In this document: piece by piece, positions 26,221-36,229 of the stretch
Layout of the letters: each line of letters begins with the position of its first letter
Numbering within the stretch: position 1 is the first letter of the stretch
Source: Rhizobium sophoriradicis
Lineage (GTDB): Bacteria; Pseudomonadota; Alphaproteobacteria; Rhizobiales; Rhizobiaceae
Assembly (NCBI RefSeq): GCF_003939025.1
Contig: NZ_RQIH01000007.1
Location: forward strand, 62,001 to 126,000
Direction of reading: 5' to 3'
Length of the DNA: 64,000 nucleotides
The notes under the pieces: model-generated
What the model was told of the DNA's origin: nothing
What the model saw: the letters and a program-made list of their open reading frames with translations, nothing else
Databases searched by the model: none
Program-made: the position numbers and the translations under genes

Positions 26221-26700
26221 TCAAGCAGGCGTCAGTTCGGAAAACCGGCGCCAATGATAAAGCACGTCAGGCTCCTTTTCCTCATTGTCGCTGCCATCTG
26301 TCTCTTCCTCGACGGAAAAACCGTGCCGCTCGTAGAAAGCGCGGGCGCCCCTGTTGCGCTGGAACGTCCAGAGCCTGATCTCGTCCATCTCTTCCTTGGC
26401 GCAGCCGAGGAGCAGGGAACCGATACCCTTCGCCTGGAAATCCGGGAGAACGTAAAGCTGCTCAATCCAGTCATCGCCATAGGCGACGACGCCGACAAGG
26501 TCAGTTCCCATGGCGGCGCCGAGGATGGTGCAATTCGGCAGGAGATGCATGCACCAATACTGCTCTTCTTCGTCAGGCGTGTGGATATCGAGCAGCCAGG
26601 GCAGGCGCTGCCACAGGGCGGCGCGCCGGATTCTTGCCGCCGCCCGCATATGCTCGGCGCCAAGCCCCACGATCTCCGGTTCCATCATGGCATCGTCCAT
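26221..26700 (-). CDS. GNAT-family N-acetyltransferase
   Basis: A 159-residue acyltransferase. The acetyl-CoA loop is FQAKGIGSLLLGCAK, and RNRGARAFYERHGFSVEEE is the usual final strand-helix of GNAT proteins. ATG at 26700 is the first start after the WD40 stop at 26717; a GTG at 26742 would overlap that gene. It is likely the last gene of the cobW-type operon (28773 to 26221). The substrate is unknown. Confidence 0.82.
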   Translation of the reverse strand: MDDAMMEPEIVGLGAEHMRAAARIRRAALWQRLPWLLDIHTPDEEEQYWCMHLLPNCTILGAAMGTDLVGVVAYGDDWIEQLYVLPDFQAKGIGSLLLGCAKEEMDEIRLWTFQRNRGARAFYERHGFSVEEETDGSDNEEKEPDVLYHWRRFSELTPA

Positions 26701-26716
26701 GACCGGCAATAGGAGT

Positions 26717-27706
26717 TCACGCCGAAATATCGACAACGCCACAATCGCCGGCTTCGGAGGCGAAGGCGAGCAGCTTGCCGTTTGCGCTCCAGCTCATCGC
26801 CGTGATCGCGCCCTTGCCGGGGCGGCGCAGCAGCGCTTCCTTGCTGTCGGCAATGCGTACGGCCAGAATCATGCCGTCGATGAAGCCGATGGCAAGAATG
26901 TCTTCCAACGGGTGGAATCTCACCGAGGTCGCCATGATATTGGCGCGGGTGCCGAGTTCGAGCGGCGCCTTGCCCATCGGCCCGTCCTTGCCTTGGAAGG
27001 GCCAGACGATCGCTGCGGGCGCGCCCGATGAGGCGAGCCATTTGCCTTTGATCGACCAGGAAAGCGATTTCACCTTGGCGGGATAGCCCGTCATGCGCAT
27101 ATGCCGGGCCTCGGCACCGGGTTTGCTGTCGAGCTTCCAGCCATGCAGGGCATTTTCCTGCATCGAGGTGACGAGGAAATTGCCATCAGGCGAGAAGGTG
27201 ACGCCGGTATGCGCGCCCTTCCATTCGAGATCGACCGGTTTGGCGCTCGTGCCGACCCAATGCAGCGACACGCCGTTGTATCGGGCGGCGGCGATGCGCA
27301 GGCCCTTCGGCGCGAAGGCGAGGCCTTCAACCGTGCGCTCCTCGGGGAATTCCTTGGTGGTGCCGTCGGCGAGGCGGACGAGCGAGCTCTTGCCGTAAGA
27401 ATAGGCGACGGCGCCCTGCGGGCCGGCCGCGACTTGCGAGATCCACTTGCGTGGCGCCGTTGCAAGTTCGCTGACGCTGCCATCGGCGGCAATGCGCAGA
27501 ACCTTGCCGTCCTCGCCGCCGGAGATCAGGCTGTCGCTATAAGGATCGCGGATGGCGGTGAGCATGCCCTGATGGGCTTCGCAAACCTTCTCGCCGCCGT
27601 CCAGCCGGTGAAACGTGCCGTTTGCGTTTGCGAAGAAGGGGATATCACCTAAAAATTCGACGGCCAGAACGTGGCCGTCGAGATCAAGTGGTGCAACTGT
27701 CGGCAT
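26717..27706 (-). CDS. WD40-repeat protein linked to the COG0523 GTPase
   Basis: A 329-residue protein made of beta-propeller repeats without a signal peptide. Repeat-like strands recur about every 40 residues, for example GVTFSPDGNFLVTSMQENAL, SLSWSIKGKWLASSG and AMSWSANGKLLAFASEAG. WD40 propellers are protein-binding scaffolds. Its ATG overlaps the stop of the upstream COG0523 GTPase by one base (TGATG), so the two are coupled, and it may assist metal insertion or chaperoning. Its partner proteins are unknown. Confidence 0.82.
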   Translation of the reverse strand: MPTVAPLDLDGHVLAVEFLGDIPFFANANGTFHRLDGGEKVCEAHQGMLTAIRDPYSDSLISGGEDGKVLRIAADGSVSELATAPRKWISQVAAGPQGAVAYSYGKSSLVRLADGTTKEFPEERTVEGLAFAPKGLRIAAARYNGVSLHWVGTSAKPVDLEWKGAHTGVTFSPDGNFLVTSMQENALHGWKLDSKPGAEARHMRMTGYPAKVKSLSWSIKGKWLASSGAPAAIVWPFQGKDGPMGKAPLELGTRANIMATSVRFHPLEDILAIGFIDGMILAVRIADSKEALLRRPGKGAITAMSWSANGKLLAFASEAGDCGVVDISA

Positions 27707-28773
27707 CAGGCGGCTGCCTCGCAGGCCTTGAAGGAGGCCTCGAGCTTTTCGCGGTCGAGATCGCGGCCGATGAAGACGAGACGGCTTTCATGTCTCTCGC
27801 CGTCCTTCCAAGGCCGCTGATGATCGCCCTCGATGATCATGTGCACGCCCTGAACGACGTAACGCTCGGGATCGTCCTTGAAGGCGATGATGCCCTTGAG
27901 ACGCAGAATATTCGGGCCCTGAACCTGGGTGATCTTCTGGATCCAGGGGAAGAAGCGCTCCGGGTTCATCTCACCGCCGCGCAGCGAAACCGACTGCACC
28001 GTCACATCATGGATCGCCGACATCGCGCCATGGTGATGATGGCCGTGATCGTGATCATGATGGTGATGATCGTGATCGCAGTCCGGGCCGCAGACATGGT
28101 CGTCATGGCCGTGCTCGAGGAAATGCGGATCGTTTTCGAGCGCCCGCTCCAGGTTGAAGGCGCCCTGGTCGAGCACGCGGGCGAGGTCGACGCCCGAGCG
28201 GCTGGTCTTGTAGACCCGGGCGGCCGGGTTGATGGCGCGGACAATGTCCTCGATCACGTCAAGTTCTTCCGCCGTCACCAGGTCGCTCTTGTTGATGACG
28301 ACCACGTCGGCGAAGGCGATCTGGTCTTCGGCCTCGCGGCTGTCCTTCAGGCGCAGCGGCAGGTGCTTGGCGTCGACGAGAGCGATGACGGCGTCGAGCT
28401 CGGTCTTGGCGCGCACGTCGTCATCCATGAAGAAGGTCTGGGCGACCGGCACCGGATCGGCAAGGCCCGTCGTCTCGACGATGATGCCGTCGAAGCGGCC
28501 GGGGCGGCGCATCAGGCCTTCGACGACGCGGATCAGGTCGCCGCGCACGGTGCAACAGACGCAACCATTGTTCATCTCGTAGATTTCTTCGTCCGACTCG
28601 ACGATCAGGTCGTTGTCGATGCCGATCTCGCCGAATTCATTGACGATGACCGCATACTTCTTGCCGTGGTTTTCCGACAGGATGCGGTTGAGCAGCGTCG
28701 TCTTGCCGGCGCCGAGATAACCGGTGAGCACGGTAACGGGAATGGGCTTTTGGGTGGCAATCGCGTCGGTCAT
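27706..28773 (-). CDS. COG0523 (CobW/P47K) zinc-type GTPase with a His-rich loop
   Basis: A 355-residue G3E-family metallochaperone GTPase. Walker A is GYLGAGKTT at residues 18-26; the metal site CVCC is at 71-74; the base-recognition motif NKSD is at 161-164. Residues 221-249 are a striking His/Asp run that probably binds several zinc ions. Similar proteins deliver zinc to target enzymes under zinc limitation. ATG at 28773 has AGAGG 7 nt before it. A palindromic Zur-like box lies about 100 bp upstream at 28877-28892. It heads an operon with the WD40 and GNAT genes. Confidence 0.93.
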   Translation of the reverse strand: MTDAIATQKPIPVTVLTGYLGAGKTTLLNRILSENHGKKYAVIVNEFGEIGIDNDLIVESDEEIYEMNNGCVCCTVRGDLIRVVEGLMRRPGRFDGIIVETTGLADPVPVAQTFFMDDDVRAKTELDAVIALVDAKHLPLRLKDSREAEDQIAFADVVVINKSDLVTAEELDVIEDIVRAINPAARVYKTSRSGVDLARVLDQGAFNLERALENDPHFLEHGHDDHVCGPDCDHDHHHHDHDHGHHHHGAMSAIHDVTVQSVSLRGGEMNPERFFPWIQKITQVQGPNILRLKGIIAFKDDPERYVVQGVHMIIEGDHQRPWKDGERHESRLVFIGRDLDREKLEASFKACEAAA

Positions 28774-28876
28774 GGGAACCTCTAGGATTAGGCGTGCGGC
28801 CGGGCGGCTTTGGATCGGCTGCTTGAAACGGTTGGTCTCATATAATGGCATGGGTGCGGCAGTTCAAAGGGTTTTA

Positions 28877-28892
28877 TAATGTTATAAGATCA
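28877..28892. promoter_or_regulatory. Possible Zur (zinc uptake regulator) box
   Basis: TAATGTTATAAGATCA agrees at 14 of 16 positions with the symmetric TAATGTTATAACATTA, which I recall as close to the alphaproteobacterial Zur site. The related TTATAA-TG-TTATAA repeat spans 28874-28887. It lies upstream of the zinc GTPase gene. The consensus is recalled, not computed. Confidence 0.5.
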
Positions 28893-28921
28893 CATCATCT
28901 GCGGGCGCGGATCGGTCGCCC

Positions 28922-29710
28922 TCACCGGAGCTCGCCGAGGTCGAAGGCATCGACATCCTCGAGCAATTCCATCAGCCCCTTCGCTGCATGGGCAATCAGC
29001 ACCTCGCCCTTTTCGGCTGTCGCGGCCGCGGCGTTGCCCGCCGCGCCTTGCGAATTGAGATCCGACATTTTCCAGCCGAAAGCGTGCGGCCCGTAGGCGC
29101 GCAGATGTTTGAAGCGTTTGGCAAATTCCGTCTGTCGCGAAGGGAAATCTGCAGCCTTCGCCATATCAACCCTGTCAGGATGAAGCGCCAGCATCACCGA
29201 GGTCTCGATATCGCCGCCATGAATGCCGATCGCCTTTTCCACGGGAGGGATCACGCCATCCGGCAGGCCGAAGCGGGTCCAGCTCGTCGCCACGGCCAGC
29301 ATGGCAAAGCGGACTCGCGCCTCCGTCGCGACGATCGTCATCAGCGGCGAGTTGCCGCCATGGGCGTTCAGCATCACCAACTTGCGGATATTCTGCTTGG
29401 CAAGGCCTTCGGCGATGCCGAGCCAGCGGTGGACGGCCTCGTCGAAGGTGAGCGTCTTCGTTCCTTCAACATCCATATGCTCTATGGAGTAGCCGACCGA
29501 TTCGGCCGGTAGGAAGGTGACCGGCAGGCCGGCGGGCAGGGCCGCCTTCAACCGTCCGGCAATGCCTTCGGCAATCAGCGTGTCGGTTTCGAAGGGCAGG
29601 TGAGGGCCGTGCTGCTCATGCGCGCCCAGCGGCAGCACGGCGATCGGGCAGCGCCTGCCGGCGGCGGAGGCCGGGTCGCTGTCCTCGAAGCGTGGCGAAG
29701 GCGTCATCAT
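28922..29710 (-). CDS. Creatininase-family amidohydrolase
   Basis: A 262-residue member of the creatininase family, metal-dependent amidohydrolases that include creatininase, MftE-type peptidases and pyrimidine-related hydrolases. The metal ligands lie in LGAHEQHGPHLPFETD at about 28-43 and in LNAHGGNSPL; GIHGGDIETSVML carries further His/Glu residues. The product group cannot be decided from context: the neighbours are a COG0523 operon and a MarR regulator. ATG at 29710 is followed at once by a second ATG, with a weak ribosome site. Confidence 0.86.
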   Translation of the reverse strand: MMTPSPRFEDSDPASAAGRRCPIAVLPLGAHEQHGPHLPFETDTLIAEGIAGRLKAALPAGLPVTFLPAESVGYSIEHMDVEGTKTLTFDEAVHRWLGIAEGLAKQNIRKLVMLNAHGGNSPLMTIVATEARVRFAMLAVATSWTRFGLPDGVIPPVEKAIGIHGGDIETSVMLALHPDRVDMAKAADFPSRQTEFAKRFKHLRAYGPHAFGWKMSDLNSQGAAGNAAAATAEKGEVLIAHAAKGLMELLEDVDAFDLGELR

Positions 29711-29795
29711 CCGGTCGTTGCCTCTTGTTTATGACGAGATCATGGGCAATGTCATATCGCAGCGGCGTCGGTGCTTAAAGATCAAAGGGATGGCT

Positions 29796-30308
29796 ATGGG
29801 AAAGAAGCGTAAGGACGGCAAGAAGAGCAAGTCCAAGAAGAAGGACCAGACGGAGTATACGCTCGTCGATCTCTCGCCGGCGCTGACCCAGGCGGCTCGT
29901 TCCATGCGTACGGTGCTCTCGCGCAACCTGTTCGAAAGCGGCCTTTATGCCGGCCAGGACGGCGTCATTCTCTCGCTCGCCGAGAGTGACGGCATGACGG
30001 CGGGCGCTCTTGCCCAGAAGCTCGGCGTCAAGGCGCCGACGATGACGCGCACGATCGGCCGCATGGAAGCGCAGGGCTTTCTCGAGCGCAAGCCCGACGC
30101 CGAGGATGCGCGCCTGACCAAGGTCTATCTCACTCCGCTCGGCCGCGACAGCGTGCAGGCGATCGAGATGGCGGCGTCCGCCTGCGACAGACTGGCGACA
30201 CTGGAGTTTTCAGACAAGGAAATCCGCAATCTCGTGCGTCTGCTGAAGGCGATCGACGCCAATCTGCAGGCCGAAGCGCTTCCTCTGGAGGAACCGGACG
30301 AAGAGTGA
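29796..30308 (+). CDS. MarR-family transcriptional regulator with a basic N-terminal tail
   Basis: A 170-residue winged-helix regulator. The MarR core is GLYAGQDGVILSLAES then GALAQKLGVKAPTMTRTIGR with wing residues RLTKVYLTPLGR. Before it lies a lysine-rich tail, MGKKRKDGKKSKSKKK, which is unusual for this family and could add non-specific DNA affinity. ATG at 29796 sits 6 nt from AAAGGG; an ATG at 29790 is too close. It is divergent from the creatininase gene with 85 bp between, which may be the operator region. Confidence 0.85.
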   Translation: MGKKRKDGKKSKSKKKDQTEYTLVDLSPALTQAARSMRTVLSRNLFESGLYAGQDGVILSLAESDGMTAGALAQKLGVKAPTMTRTIGRMEAQGFLERKPDAEDARLTKVYLTPLGRDSVQAIEMAASACDRLATLEFSDKEIRNLVRLLKAIDANLQAEALPLEEPDEE

Positions 30309-30349
30309 AATTTCGCAAAAAAGACGAATTGCCTCCACCTGTTAAATCT

Positions 30350-30359
30350 TTTAATTAAA
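30350..30359. promoter_or_regulatory. AT-rich palindrome upstream of a LacI gene
   Basis: TTTAATTAAA is a perfect 10-bp palindrome about 70 bp before the regulator start, in a markedly AT-rich stretch (30309-30370). It may be part of the promoter or an operator. Confidence 0.35.
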
Positions 30360-30430
30360 CATTTTAAGGGGCCGCACCAGTTTTCCGACGCGGTCTGCTG
30401 TCTTGCGTGCTGCCTAGGGGAGGAGGACAC

Positions 30431-31453
30431 GTGGTCCAGAAGATCAAGCTTTCGACAATCGCCGAAACGCTCGGCATCTCAACGGCGACCGTATCGCTTG
30501 CCCTGCGCGACAGTCCGCTCGTCGCCGGCAACACGCGGGAGAAGATCAAGGAACAGGCGCGCGCGCTCGGCTATATCTACAACCGCCGTGCCGCCAGCCT
30601 GCGCACCTCGCGCTCCGGCATTATCGGCGTCGTCGTGCACGACATCATGAACCCGTTCTACGGCGAGATCCTGAAGGCGATCGAAAGCGAGCTCGATCGC
30701 AGCCGTCACACCTTCATCCTGTCCAACCACTACGACAACGTCGAAAAGCAGCGCACCTTCATCGAGACGCTGCTGCAGCTCGGCGGCGACGGCGTCATCA
30801 TGTCGCCGGCGATCGGCACGCCGCCGGAAGATCTGCAGCTGGCGGAGGAAAACGGCATGCCGGCAATCCTGGTCGCCCGCTCGATGGACGGTCTGGAGCT
30901 GCCGACCTATCGCGGCGACGACAGCTACGGCATTTCGCTCGCCACCAACCACCTGATCGGCCTCGGTCACCGCTCGATCGCGATGATCGGCGGCACGGAC
31001 CAGACGTCCACCGGGCGCGACCGCTACCAGGGTTATGTCAATGCGCTGCGCAAGGCCGGCATCGAAGTCGATCCGAACCTGCGCATTCCCGGCCCTCGCT
31101 CGAAGCAGGGCGGTTTCGAGGCCGCGGTGCATTTCCTCTCGCTGCCGCAGCAGCCGACGGCGGCCGTCTGCTGGAACGATCTCGTTGCCATCGGCCTGAT
31201 GAACGGCATTGCGCGCGCCGGGCTGGTGCCGGGGCGCGACATTTCCGTCACCGGTTATGACGACCTCGAGGAAGCCTCGATCGCCACGCCGGCACTGACA
31301 ACCGTCTGGAACGGTCAGACCGAAGTCGGCCGCCTGGCGGCGCGCGCGCTTCTCGATCGTCTTGCCGGCAGCCACGAACCTGACGGCATGCATCTAATCA
31401 AGCCGGAGATGCGCATTCGCCAGTCGACCAGTCCCCATCGGCCCCGCGCCTGA
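30431..31453 (+). CDS. LacI-family transcriptional regulator
   Basis: A 340-residue LacI/GalR regulator. The helix-turn-helix begins STIAETLGISTATVSLALR, followed by the hinge YNRRAASLRTSRSG and an effector domain with ISVTGYDDLEEASIATPALT. GTG at 30431 has AGGAGG 4 nt before it and gives the standard N-terminus. A palindromic TTTAATTAAA lies at 30350-30359 in its AT-rich upstream region and could be an autoregulatory site. The 2-hydroxyacid dehydrogenase follows after 28 bp, so the two likely form an operon. Confidence 0.9.
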   Translation: MVQKIKLSTIAETLGISTATVSLALRDSPLVAGNTREKIKEQARALGYIYNRRAASLRTSRSGIIGVVVHDIMNPFYGEILKAIESELDRSRHTFILSNHYDNVEKQRTFIETLLQLGGDGVIMSPAIGTPPEDLQLAEENGMPAILVARSMDGLELPTYRGDDSYGISLATNHLIGLGHRSIAMIGGTDQTSTGRDRYQGYVNALRKAGIEVDPNLRIPGPRSKQGGFEAAVHFLSLPQQPTAAVCWNDLVAIGLMNGIARAGLVPGRDISVTGYDDLEEASIATPALTTVWNGQTEVGRLAARALLDRLAGSHEPDGMHLIKPEMRIRQSTSPHRPRA

Positions 31454-31481
31454 ACCAAAAGCCCATCCAAGAGGAAAAGCC

Positions 31482-32438
31482 ATGTCTCGCATCGCCATTC
31501 TCGTTCCTGGGAAGATACACGAGCGTGTTCTCGAAAGACTGAAGGATCGTTTTGAGATCATCACCGTCGCCCGAGAGGAAAAGCTGGGGCTCGACGACGA
31601 GACTGCCGCCCGCATCCGCGGCGTCGCCGTCTCCGGCGCCTTTCCCGGCGCCTGGATGGATCAGCTGCCCGGTGTCGAGGTGATCGCCAGTTTCGGCGTC
31701 GGTTATGACGGTATGGACGTAAAGCGTGCAGCCGAAAAGGGTATCGTCGTCACCAATACGCCCGATGTCCTGAACGACGAGGTGGCCGATACGGCGATCG
31801 GCCTGCTTTTGAATACGATCCGCGAATTGCCGCGGGCCGAAGCATGGCTGCGCGCGGGCAACTGGAAGCGGGGCACGGCCTATCCGCTATCGCGTTTCTC
31901 GCTCAAAGGCCGCCATGTCGGCCTTTACGGCCTCGGCCGCATAGGCCTTGAAATCGCCAAGCGGCTGGAGCCCTTCAAGGTAAAGATCAGCTATCACACA
32001 CGCTCGCGTCATGCCGATGCGCCCTATGATTATTACTCTTCATTGAGCGGGTTGGCCGAGGCGGTGGACACATTGATCGCCATCGTTCCGAAGACGCCGC
32101 AGACGCATAAGACGATCGATGCCGATATTCTGGCTTCTCTCGGTCCAAACGGTATTCTCGTCAATGTCGGCCGCGGCTGGACGGTTGATGAAGAGGCGCT
32201 GAGTGCCGCCCTTGCATCAGGCGCGCTCGGTGCGGCCGGTCTCGACGTCTTCTATGAAGAGCCGACCGTGCCGGCCACGCTGCTGGAACCGGCCAATGCC
32301 GTGCTGCTGCCCCATGTCGCCTCGGCCTCGGTGCCGACGCGCAACGCAATGGCCGATCTCGTCGCCGACAATCTGATCGCCTGGTTCGAGAAGGGATCGG
32401 CGCTGACGCCGGTGCCGGAGACGCCGCAAAAGGCCTGA
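31482..32438 (+). CDS. D-isomer-specific 2-hydroxyacid dehydrogenase
   Basis: A 318-residue NAD(P)-dependent dehydrogenase of the glyoxylate/hydroxypyruvate reductase type. The dinucleotide motif is VGLYGLGRIGLEIAKRL; the catalytic arginine lies in LVNVGRGWTVDEEAL; the glutamate in DVFYEEPTVP; and the histidine in LLPHVASAS. It follows a LacI regulator by 28 bp. It would reduce a 2-keto acid such as hydroxypyruvate, glyoxylate or 2-ketogluconate. The substrate cannot be fixed. Confidence 0.9.
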   Translation: MSRIAILVPGKIHERVLERLKDRFEIITVAREEKLGLDDETAARIRGVAVSGAFPGAWMDQLPGVEVIASFGVGYDGMDVKRAAEKGIVVTNTPDVLNDEVADTAIGLLLNTIRELPRAEAWLRAGNWKRGTAYPLSRFSLKGRHVGLYGLGRIGLEIAKRLEPFKVKISYHTRSRHADAPYDYYSSLSGLAEAVDTLIAIVPKTPQTHKTIDADILASLGPNGILVNVGRGWTVDEEALSAALASGALGAAGLDVFYEEPTVPATLLEPANAVLLPHVASASVPTRNAMADLVADNLIAWFEKGSALTPVPETPQKA

Positions 32439-32460
32439 GGACACGCAGCCTGCTGCCTCT

Positions 32461-33240
32461 TCAGGCGATTGCCTGTGCCGCGGTCGCTGGCAATTTCGCG
32501 GTGGCATAACTGCGGACGGCGTCGCCGAAGGCGGCAAACAGCCGGTTCGACATCTTGTCGGTTTCGGCCCAATATTCCGGATGCCATTGCACGCCGACGG
32601 CGAAGGCTTTGGCATCGATGACGGAAACGGCCTCCACAGTGCCGTCTTCGGCGGTGGCTTCCACCTGCAAGCGCGGCGCAGTCCTGGCGATCGCCTGGCG
32701 GTGCAGCGAGTTGACGCGGATATCACCGGGGCCGAGGATGCCGGCAATGCAGGAACCTTCCTTGACGTGGACGGTCTGGCGGATGGCGTACATGCCGTCA
32801 CGGTCGACGCCTTCCGGCCGGCGGTGGTCCCAGATGCCGGGCTGTTCGTGGATCTCGCTTGCCAGCGAGCCGCCGAGAGCGACGTTCAGCTCCTGAATGC
32901 CGCGGCAGATGGCGAGCAGCGGGATGGCGCGGTCGATGGCGCGGCGGATGAGCGGCAGGCTTGTGGCGTCGCGGGCGGGATCGAAGGGGCCGTCCCTGTC
33001 GTTCGCCTCGGCGCCGTAAAGCGAAGGATGCACATTGCTGGCCGAGCCCGATACCAGCAGACCATCGACGCGGTCGAGGATTGCGTCGGTGTCGTAGCCC
33101 GCTTCGAAAGCCGGGATGACAAAGGCCATGACGCCGGCTGCATTCAATGCGGCACTGAGATATTGATGCTGCACGGCGTGCCAGGTCGCGCCGTCGAAGC
33201 TGCGAATATCGGCAGGAATGGCAACGATCGGTTTCGTCAT
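32461..33240 (-). CDS. Class-I glutamine amidotransferase-like hydrolase (PuuD type)
   Basis: A 259-residue peptidase C26 protein. The nucleophile elbow is LLAICRGIQELNVALGG with the catalytic cysteine, and the later VQWHPEYW supplies His and Glu. Members hydrolyse gamma-glutamyl-GABA in putrescine breakdown. ATG at 33240 gives the standard start MTKPIVAIPADIR; the frame upstream to 33300 is not supported. It is convergent with the dehydrogenase at 31482. Other putrescine catabolic genes are not adjacent, so the role is inferred. Confidence 0.88.
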   Translation of the reverse strand: MTKPIVAIPADIRSFDGATWHAVQHQYLSAALNAAGVMAFVIPAFEAGYDTDAILDRVDGLLVSGSASNVHPSLYGAEANDRDGPFDPARDATSLPLIRRAIDRAIPLLAICRGIQELNVALGGSLASEIHEQPGIWDHRRPEGVDRDGMYAIRQTVHVKEGSCIAGILGPGDIRVNSLHRQAIARTAPRLQVEATAEDGTVEAVSVIDAKAFAVGVQWHPEYWAETDKMSNRLFAAFGDAVRSYATAKLPATAAQAIA

Positions 33241-33492
33241 GTTCGCCCCGGTGAAATCTTCTGCTTGTCGTTTTTGCCGCCAGAATGGCCGCGAAGTCAA
33301 CGTTTGGCTGCAACTGGCGGCCGATTTCCGCCAGCGCCTTGCCGTGGCGTCTGGTCTCGCGGCTAAGCTGCTGATTTTGATGGGTGCCTGCCTGTTGCCT
33401 TATTGCCGACTTGATGCCAAAGGCTAATAGACTAAAGCTTGAATCGCGGCCCTCGCCATGCTTAGCTCTGCCCTCGCTGCGGGTAGGGGTGA

Positions 33493-34638
<1,146 letters not shown>

Positions 34639-34668
34639 GCGCTCCCATCCGCGCATCAAACGCATACG

Positions 34669-34703
34669 AAAACCCCCGATCGCTTGGTCCGGGGTTTTGT
34701 TTT
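34669..34703. terminator. Bidirectional terminator between takP and dctM
   Basis: AAAACCCC at 34669-34676 pairs with GGGGTTTT at 34691-34698, followed by GTTTT. The reverse strand also ends in GGGGTTTT, so it can stop transcription from both convergent genes. Confidence 0.85.
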
Positions 34704-34720
34704 GGCCCTGCTATTTGGGG

Positions 34721-36211
34721 TTATTTCGCAGGTGGCGGCGGGGCTCCCGGCAAGCCGAGCGGCGGCAGGTTCAGGCCTGGGATCTGTGGTGCGCCATTGC
34801 CGCCGCCGCCCACCGGCGGCAGGCCGAGCTGGCCGCCGAAGCCAGGCACTTCGATCTTGATCGAGTTCGGGTCGACCTTCGGGCCATGGTCCAGCCAGTA
34901 GGTGACCGATTGCGGCCAGAAGATCACGATCGCCACCAGGATCAGCTGCATGCCGACCCAGGGCAGCGCGCCCATGTAGATATCCGAGGTCTTGACCTCC
35001 TTGCCGGCGATCGAGCGCAGGTAGAAGAGCGCGAAGCCGAAGGGCGGATGCATGAAGCTTGTCTGCATGTTGACGCAGATCAGCACGCCGAACCAGATCA
35101 GGTCGATGCCGAGACTGGAGGCGACGGGGGCAAGCATCGGGATGACGATGAAGGCGATTTCGAAGAAATCGAGGAAGAAGGCCAGCACGAAGATGAAGAT
35201 GTTGACGAAGATCAGGAAGCCGACCGGACCGCCCGGGATGCCCGACAACATGTGCTCGATCCAGCGCGAACCGTCCATGCCCTGAAAGACCAGGCTGAAA
35301 CAGGTGGAGCCGATCAGGATCATCACTACCATCGAGGTGATGTGGGTGGTCGACGTCATCGCTTCGCGGATCAGCGGCCAGGTGAGACGTCGATTCATCG
35401 CGGCGAGCGCCATGGCGCCGACGACTCCGAGCGCGCCGGCTTCCGTCGGCGTCGCAAGGCCCATGAAGATCGTGCCGAGCACCAGGAAGATCAGCACGAT
35501 CGAGGGCACCATGCCCATCAGTACTTTTGCCAGCAGCGCCCAGTTGAAGTCGCCGCGCACCTCCTTCGGCAGCGGCGGCATCGATTTTGGCCTGATGATC
35601 GACATCACCAGGATGAAGAGCACGAAGATCGACACCTGCAGGATCGAGGGGCCGATCGCGCCGAGATACATGTCGCCGACCGATCTGCCGAGCTGGTCGG
35701 CGAGGACGACGAGCACGAGCGAGGGCGGGATCACCTGGGTGATGGTGCCGGAGGCGGCGATGACGCCGGTGGCAAGGCGCGGGCTGTAGCCGTAGCGCAG
35801 CATGATCGGCAGCGAGATCACGCCCATGGTGATGACGGAGGCGGCCACCGTGCCAGTGATGGCGCCGAGCACGGCGCCGACCAGGATGACGGCATAGGCC
35901 AGACCGCCGGGAATGCCGCCAAAGAGCTTGCCGGTGCCTTCGAGCAGATCCTCGGCAAGGCCGCAGCGTTCCAGCACCGCGCCCATGAAGGTGAAGAAGG
36001 GAATGGCGAGCAGCAGGTCGTTGGAGACGATGCCGAAAAAGCGCAGCGGCAGCGCTTGCAGAAAGGCTTCGCTGAAATGGCCAGTGGCGATGCCGATGAT
36101 GCCGAAGAACAGGCCGACGGCGGCGAGCGAAAAGGCGACCGGAAAGCCGTAGAGCATGAAGATGACCATGCCCAGGAACATGGCCGGCGGAATAATGCCG
36201 AAATCAAACAA
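34721..36211 (-). CDS. dctM: TRAP transporter large permease (DctM type)
   Basis: A 496-residue membrane protein with 12 to 13 hydrophobic segments, the sodium-coupled translocation subunit of a TRAP importer; GLPVA-like YGFPVAFSLAAVGL and the GVIAASGTITQVIPPS repeat are typical. The start is TTG at 36211, chosen because GGGAGG stands 7 nt before it; the first ATG would lose the first helix. The C-terminal 45 residues are Pro/Gly-rich (PPVGGGGNGAPQIPGLNLPP) and are unusual for DctM. It follows dctQ on the same strand by 18 bp and faces takP. Confidence 0.92.
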   Translation of the reverse strand: MFDFGIIPPAMFLGMVIFMLYGFPVAFSLAAVGLFFGIIGIATGHFSEAFLQALPLRFFGIVSNDLLLAIPFFTFMGAVLERCGLAEDLLEGTGKLFGGIPGGLAYAVILVGAVLGAITGTVAASVITMGVISLPIMLRYGYSPRLATGVIAASGTITQVIPPSLVLVVLADQLGRSVGDMYLGAIGPSILQVSIFVLFILVMSIIRPKSMPPLPKEVRGDFNWALLAKVLMGMVPSIVLIFLVLGTIFMGLATPTEAGALGVVGAMALAAMNRRLTWPLIREAMTSTTHITSMVVMILIGSTCFSLVFQGMDGSRWIEHMLSGIPGGPVGFLIFVNIFIFVLAFFLDFFEIAFIVIPMLAPVASSLGIDLIWFGVLICVNMQTSFMHPPFGFALFYLRSIAGKEVKTSDIYMGALPWVGMQLILVAIVIFWPQSVTYWLDHGPKVDPNSIKIEVPGFGGQLGLPPVGGGGNGAPQIPGLNLPPLGLPGAPPPPAK

Positions 36212-36229
36212 ATCCGTTCCTCCCGGGCG

